This document shows, in pieces, positions 6,856 to 9,743 of a DNA stretch of 9,743 nt (positions within the stretch are counted from its first letter, which is position 1; every line of letters starts with the position of its first letter). The position numbers and the translations under genes are program-made. The stretch is from JAIOIW01 sp050304175 (GTDB lineage Bacteria; Pseudomonadota; Alphaproteobacteria; Rhizobiales; Rhizobiaceae): NCBI GenBank assembly GCA_050304175.1, contig JBNLDE010000192.1, positions 1-9,743 of the forward strand. Direction: 5' to 3'. Under the pieces are notes generated by a model, which was not told the origin of the DNA, did no database searches, and saw only the letters and a program-made list of their open reading frames with translations.

Positions 6856-7872
6856 TCACGCTCCCCGTGAGCGCCGTCTTTCGCGCCGCGGACCGCTGGC
6901 CGCGCCGCTTTCGTTTGCCGCCTTATTGCGCATCGGTCCGATGCGCGCAACGATCTCCTCGATGCTGGGCACCGGTCCCTTGGAATGGGAATCGACCGCG
7001 GCACGCATCGCCGTCAAGTGCTCGCAGGTGGTACCGCAGCAACCGCCGATGATCTTTGCGCCGGCGTCGATGGCCATCCGGGCATAGTCGGCCATCAGTT
7101 CTGGCGTTCCAGAATACACGACCTCAGTGCCCTGGAATTCCGGCATGCCACAGTTGGCCTTGACGATGATGTTGGCATCTGGCTCGCTGCCCGCCATGTC
7201 GAGCAGCGATGAGAGCATGTCGGATGCGCCGACGCCGCAATTGGCGCCAACTGCGATGGGGGCCTGGCCGATGCCATCGGCGACATGGTGTATATCCTTG
7301 GGGTGAAGCCCCATCATGGTGCGGCCCGCGGTGTCGAACGAACCAGTGAAGACATAGGGCATACCGGTATCGTTGGCGGCGGCTGCAGCGGCTCGGATCT
7401 CGTCGGGCGAGGACATGGTTTCGATCCACGCGATATCGGCGCCACCGGCCTTCAACCCGATCATCTGTTCGGTGAAGGCCTCGACGGCCTCTTCATAGGT
7501 CAAAGCGCCGAGCGGCTGCAGCAATTCACCGGTCGGACCGACCGAACCCCCGACGATCACCTTGCGGCCCGCGCTATCGGCAACTGCGCGGGCGATCTCG
7601 GCGGCGCGCTTGTTGAGTTCGAAGACACGGTCCTGTGCATTGTGCAGCTTGAGCCGGTGGCGCGTACCGCCGAACGAATTTGTCAGGATGATATCGGCGC
7701 CGGCATCGACAAATCCCCGGTGCAGCCTCGTGATACGGTCGGGGTGCGCGGTGTTCCAAAGCTCGGGCGCTTCGCCGGATTCCAGGCCCATGGCAAAAAG
7801 CGTTGTCCCAGTCGCCCCGTCGGCAAGCAGGACGCCTTTTTCGGCCAGCAGCGCTTCGAGCGGATTGGTCAT
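6856..7872 (-). CDS. bmt: betaine/methyl-donor--homocysteine S-methyltransferase
   Basis: Zinc-dependent homocysteine S-methyltransferase (BHMT / MetH N-terminal domain family), which makes methionine from homocysteine and a methyl donor in the cytoplasm. The barrel begins with VLLADGATGTTLFAMGL (14-30), and ILTNSFGG (62-69) and VGGSVGPTGE (107-116) follow. The zinc ligands are C212 (GANCGVG) and C278-C279 (GGCCGT). At 338 aa it is a stand-alone catalytic module; no cobalamin or pterin domain follows. The C-terminal tail ends in a basic stretch (PRRERRRSRGA, six Arg). Start ATG at 7872 has a GGGAT-like site close upstream. Because a corrinoid carrier and an MttB-type enzyme lie nearby, the donor may be the methylated corrinoid protein (a split MetH) rather than free betaine; sequence alone cannot decide. 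Its promoter overlaps a strong dyad, suggesting control by methionine-cycle status. Confidence 0.92.
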   Translation of the reverse strand: MTNPLEALLAEKGVLLADGATGTTLFAMGLESGEAPELWNTAHPDRITRLHRGFVDAGADIILTNSFGGTRHRLKLHNAQDRVFELNKRAAEIARAVADSAGRKVIVGGSVGPTGELLQPLGALTYEEAVEAFTEQMIGLKAGGADIAWIETMSSPDEIRAAAAAANDTGMPYVFTGSFDTAGRTMMGLHPKDIHHVADGIGQAPIAVGANCGVGASDMLSSLLDMAGSEPDANIIVKANCGMPEFQGTEVVYSGTPELMADYARMAIDAGAKIIGGCCGTTCEHLTAMRAAVDSHSKGPVPSIEEIVARIGPMRNKAANESGAASGPRRERRRSRGA

Positions 7873-7906
7873 GGTGTATCCCGTCAGGATTGATGAATGA
7901 GATAAC

Positions 7907-7935
7907 CATATAAAGAAGTCTTTATATCATTGCAA
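7907..7935 (-). promoter_or_regulatory. sigma70-type promoter of bmt
   Basis: Read on the minus strand, TTGCAA (7935-7930) and TATATG (7912-7907) are separated by exactly 17 bp, and the start codon lies 34 bp beyond the -10. Both elements are good matches for this GC-rich genome, and the 20-bp dyad at 7908-7927 covers the spacer and nearly all of the -10. Confidence 0.65.
7908..7927. promoter_or_regulatory. 20-bp perfect dyad over the bmt promoter, SahR/SAM-regulator-like operator
   Basis: ATATAAAGA and TCTTTATAT form 9-bp perfect arms around a 2-bp AG centre. The dyad lies in an otherwise GC-rich genome and overlaps the predicted bmt -10 and spacer. From memory, alphaproteobacterial methionine-cycle genes (metH, metF, ahcY, bmt-type) controlled by SAH-responsive ArsR-type regulators carry a near-identical site of the form ATATAAAGATATCTTTATAT; only the two central bases differ. 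Bmt is a typical target of such a regulator. The cognate regulator is not in this window. Confidence 0.75.
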
Positions 7936-8208
7936 GGAACTTTTGCGCTCCAAACCTTGCGCCGGTTATGAGTGCGGGGCTTACGGAAGGCTTGCCATCG
8001 CGGTCGTCTGTGCTAGGAAATGCCCGCCGGCGGGATTGACACGTCGCCGGTCCGGACAGGGTTCCCGGTTCGGTGCGAAGGTGGGTTGTCATGGCTCGCC
8101 AATATGACGCTTGTGCACTGAAATAAGACGCAGGCAGCGCGCACCGCACGACAATTGTCGCGCTATTTGTGACGCCGTGGTGGAACGAAAACAGACTCTG
8201 GTCCGAAG
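7936..8208. other. intergenic leader of the formate dehydrogenase gene with two palindromes
   Basis: With the bmt promoter this forms a 336-bp divergent gap (7873-8208). It contains CCCGCCGGCGGG (8023-8034) and CGACAATTGTCG (8149-8160), both perfect 12-bp palindromes; the second is 48 bp upstream of the start codon and could be an operator. I see no coding sequence, no T-tract after either palindrome, no recognisable riboswitch core, and no convincing sigma70 promoter for the downstream gene. Confidence 0.4.
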
Positions 8209-9743
8209 ATGAGCAACGCAGATACCTCAACGACTTTAACGCGCAACGGGACAGGTCGCCGCAAGACCTCCCAGCCCAAGGGCAGGCAGCTCGACGAAAC
8301 GGCGCTGGCCGAAGTCGAGGCGGCGATTTCCGGGCTGGAGCGCCGACGCGATATGCTGATAGAGCATCTACACCGCGTCCAGGACCAATTCGGCTGCCTC
8401 CACGCCCGCCATCTGCGCGCGCTCGGCGATCTTTTGCGGATCAGCCAGGCCGAGGTCTACGAGGTTGCGTCGTTCTATGACCATTTCGATGTGGTCAAGG
8501 AAGGCGATCCTGCGCCGGCGCCACTGACAATCCGTGTTTGCGATTCGCTGTCGTGCATGCTCGCCGGCGCCGAGACCCTGATCACAGAACTTGAGAATGG
8601 TGTCGACAAGGACCAGATCCGCGTCGTGCGTGCGCCCTGCATGGGCCGTTGCGCCACCGCGCCGGCTGCCCGGATCGGCGACCGCGAAGTCGATTATGCG
8701 GACCTGACCGGACTGCTGACGCTGGCCGAGAGCGGTGAGACCGATGTCGCCGCCCCGGCGCATATCGATCTTGCGACCTATCGCGCCAATGGCGGCTATG
8801 CATTAGCCGCGAAGGTAAAAGCCGGCGAGATCAGCGCCGATGAGCTGATGACGCTGCTTGGCGACGCCGGCCTGCGCGGTCTCGGCGGCGCGGGCTTTCC
8901 GGCCGGCCGCAAATGGGGCTTCGTGCGATCCTATTCCGGGCCGCGGCTGATGACGATCAACGGCGACGAAGGCGAGCCCGGTACATTCAAGGACCGATGG
9001 TATCTTGAAACCGATCCGCACCGCACGCTGGAAGGCGCCATCGTCGCCGCGCACGCGGTCGAGGCGGAGCGGATCTATTTCTATATGCGCGACGAGTATC
9101 CGGCGGTGCTCGAGATCTTGCGCCGCGAGATCGCCGCGCTTGAGCAGGCGAAGCTGATCGAGCCGGGATTCATCGAATTACGCCGCGGCGTCGGCGCCTA
9201 TATCTGCGGCGAAGAATCGGCGATGGCCGAGTCGATCGAGGGCAAGCGCGGCCTGCCGCGCCACCGTCCGCCTTACATCGCCGAGATCGGGCTGTTCGGG
9301 CGCCCGACGCTCAACCACAATGTCGAAACGCTGTGGTGGATCCGCGACATCGTCGAAAGAGGGCCGAAATGGTTCGCCGACCAGGGCAAGCCGGGTCATC
9401 CGGGCGTCCGCTCATGGTCGGTCTCGGGTCGGGTCAAGGAGCCCGGCGTCAAGCTGGCGCCGGCCGGCGTCACCGTGCGCGAACTGATCGACGACTATTG
9501 TGGCGGGATGGCCGAGGGCCACAGCTTCAAGGCCTACTATCCGGGTGGCGCCTCCGGCGGCGTGCTGCCAGCCTCGATGGACAGCATTCCGCTCGACTTC
9601 GGCGGTGAGCTTGCCAAGCTCGACTCGTTTGTGGGCAGCCACGCGGTGGTGATTCTGTCGGACAAGGATAGCGTCAAGGACGCTGTCCTCAACACACTGA
9701 AATTCTTTTCTCATGAAAGCTGCGGCCAATGCACGCCGTGCCG
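8209..9743 (+). CDS. fused NuoE-NuoF-type flavoprotein subunit of NAD-dependent formate dehydrogenase (partial, 3' end cut)
   Basis: Electron-transfer subunit that passes electrons from a formate-oxidising catalytic subunit to NAD+. Two domains are fused. A NuoE/FdsG-like thioredoxin-fold domain (about 30-160) has the 2Fe-2S ligands C111-x4-C116 and C144-x3-C148. A NuoF/FdsB-like domain follows from about 205, with GLGGAGFPAG (224-233), NGDEGEPGTFKDR (FMN/NADH binding) and the GAYICGEESAMAESIEG region. The window ends within the 4Fe-4S motif: C505, C508 and C511 are visible and the rest is cut off after 511 codons. The ATG at 8209 is the only in-frame start after the stop at 8170; its ribosome binding site (CCGAAG) is weak. 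HoxF of bidirectional hydrogenase has the same domain fusion, but the C1 context favours formate dehydrogenase; the alpha subunit should follow beyond the window. Function is likely removal of formate derived from methyl groups. Confidence 0.88.
   Translation, partial: MSNADTSTTLTRNGTGRRKTSQPKGRQLDETALAEVEAAISGLERRRDMLIEHLHRVQDQFGCLHARHLRALGDLLRISQAEVYEVASFYDHFDVVKEGDPAPAPLTIRVCDSLSCMLAGAETLITELENGVDKDQIRVVRAPCMGRCATAPAARIGDREVDYADLTGLLTLAESGETDVAAPAHIDLATYRANGGYALAAKVKAGEISADELMTLLGDAGLRGLGGAGFPAGRKWGFVRSYSGPRLMTINGDEGEPGTFKDRWYLETDPHRTLEGAIVAAHAVEAERIYFYMRDEYPAVLEILRREIAALEQAKLIEPGFIELRRGVGAYICGEESAMAESIEGKRGLPRHRPPYIAEIGLFGRPTLNHNVETLWWIRDIVERGPKWFADQGKPGHPGVRSWSVSGRVKEPGVKLAPAGVTVRELIDDYCGGMAEGHSFKAYYPGGASGGVLPASMDSIPLDFGGELAKLDSFVGSHAVVILSDKDSVKDAVLNTLKFFSHESCGQCTPC

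Noticed and set aside
7936..8208. Cobalamin or other riboswitch upstream of the formate dehydrogenase gene
   Set aside because: No B12-box-like conserved core or paired scaffold could be recognised; only short GC-rich palindromes are present.
1..9743. Mobile elements, tRNA/rRNA genes, CRISPR arrays or defence genes
   Set aside because: No transposase or integrase coding frame, no terminal inverted repeats, no regularly spaced repeats and no tRNA-like cloverleaf were found on either strand by eye.

Overview
The window looks like chromosomal DNA of an alphaproteobacterium, perhaps a sphingomonad or relative. GC content is high, codon use is GC-rich throughout, and the gene content (non-pyrrolysine MttB-type methyltransferase, Bmt, NAD-linked formate dehydrogenase, ECF sigma factor with a vWA protein) fits that class. 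The genus is inference. No mobile element, tRNA, rRNA or CRISPR array is visible.

Layout. (1) 20-3306 is a corrinoid methyl-transfer module. A corrinoid carrier protein (minus strand) is divergent from an MttB-superfamily methyltransferase (plus strand). The latter is followed after 97 nt by a small QueG-like iron-sulfur protein with a likely GTG start. (2) 3360-5968 is a two-gene operon, an ECF sigma factor overlapping by 4 bp a membrane-anchored vWA (YfbK-type) protein, closed by a clean intrinsic terminator at 5992-6019. (3) 6127-6717 is a YqjI-like PadR repressor behind a sigma70-type promoter carrying repeated GATAT elements at a 16-bp period. (4) 6856-7872 (minus) is a cobalamin-independent-looking homocysteine S-methyltransferase (Bmt) whose promoter overlaps a 20-bp perfect dyad resembling SAH/SAM-responsive ArsR-type (SahR-like) sites. 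PadR and Bmt converge on a strong hairpin at 6782-6811. (5) 8209 to the window end is a fused NuoE-NuoF-type subunit of an NAD-dependent formate dehydrogenase, cut by the window edge within its 4Fe-4S motif.

How it may fit together. MttB-type enzymes without pyrrolysine demethylate quaternary amines (glycine betaine and relatives) and pass the methyl group to a corrinoid protein. From there it can go to homocysteine (a Bmt-type enzyme) or to tetrahydrofolate, with eventual oxidation to formate and CO2 (formate dehydrogenase). Methyltransferase, carrier, homocysteine methyltransferase and formate dehydrogenase all lie within 10 kb. Missing from the window are the tetrahydrofolate methyltransferase, folate enzymes and any recognised RACE/RamA-type activator. 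The QueG-like protein is the most interesting candidate for reductive reactivation of the corrinoid; this is a hypothesis from family resemblance and position only. The sigma/vWA and PadR genes lie between the two halves of the methyl pathway with no evident metabolic link.
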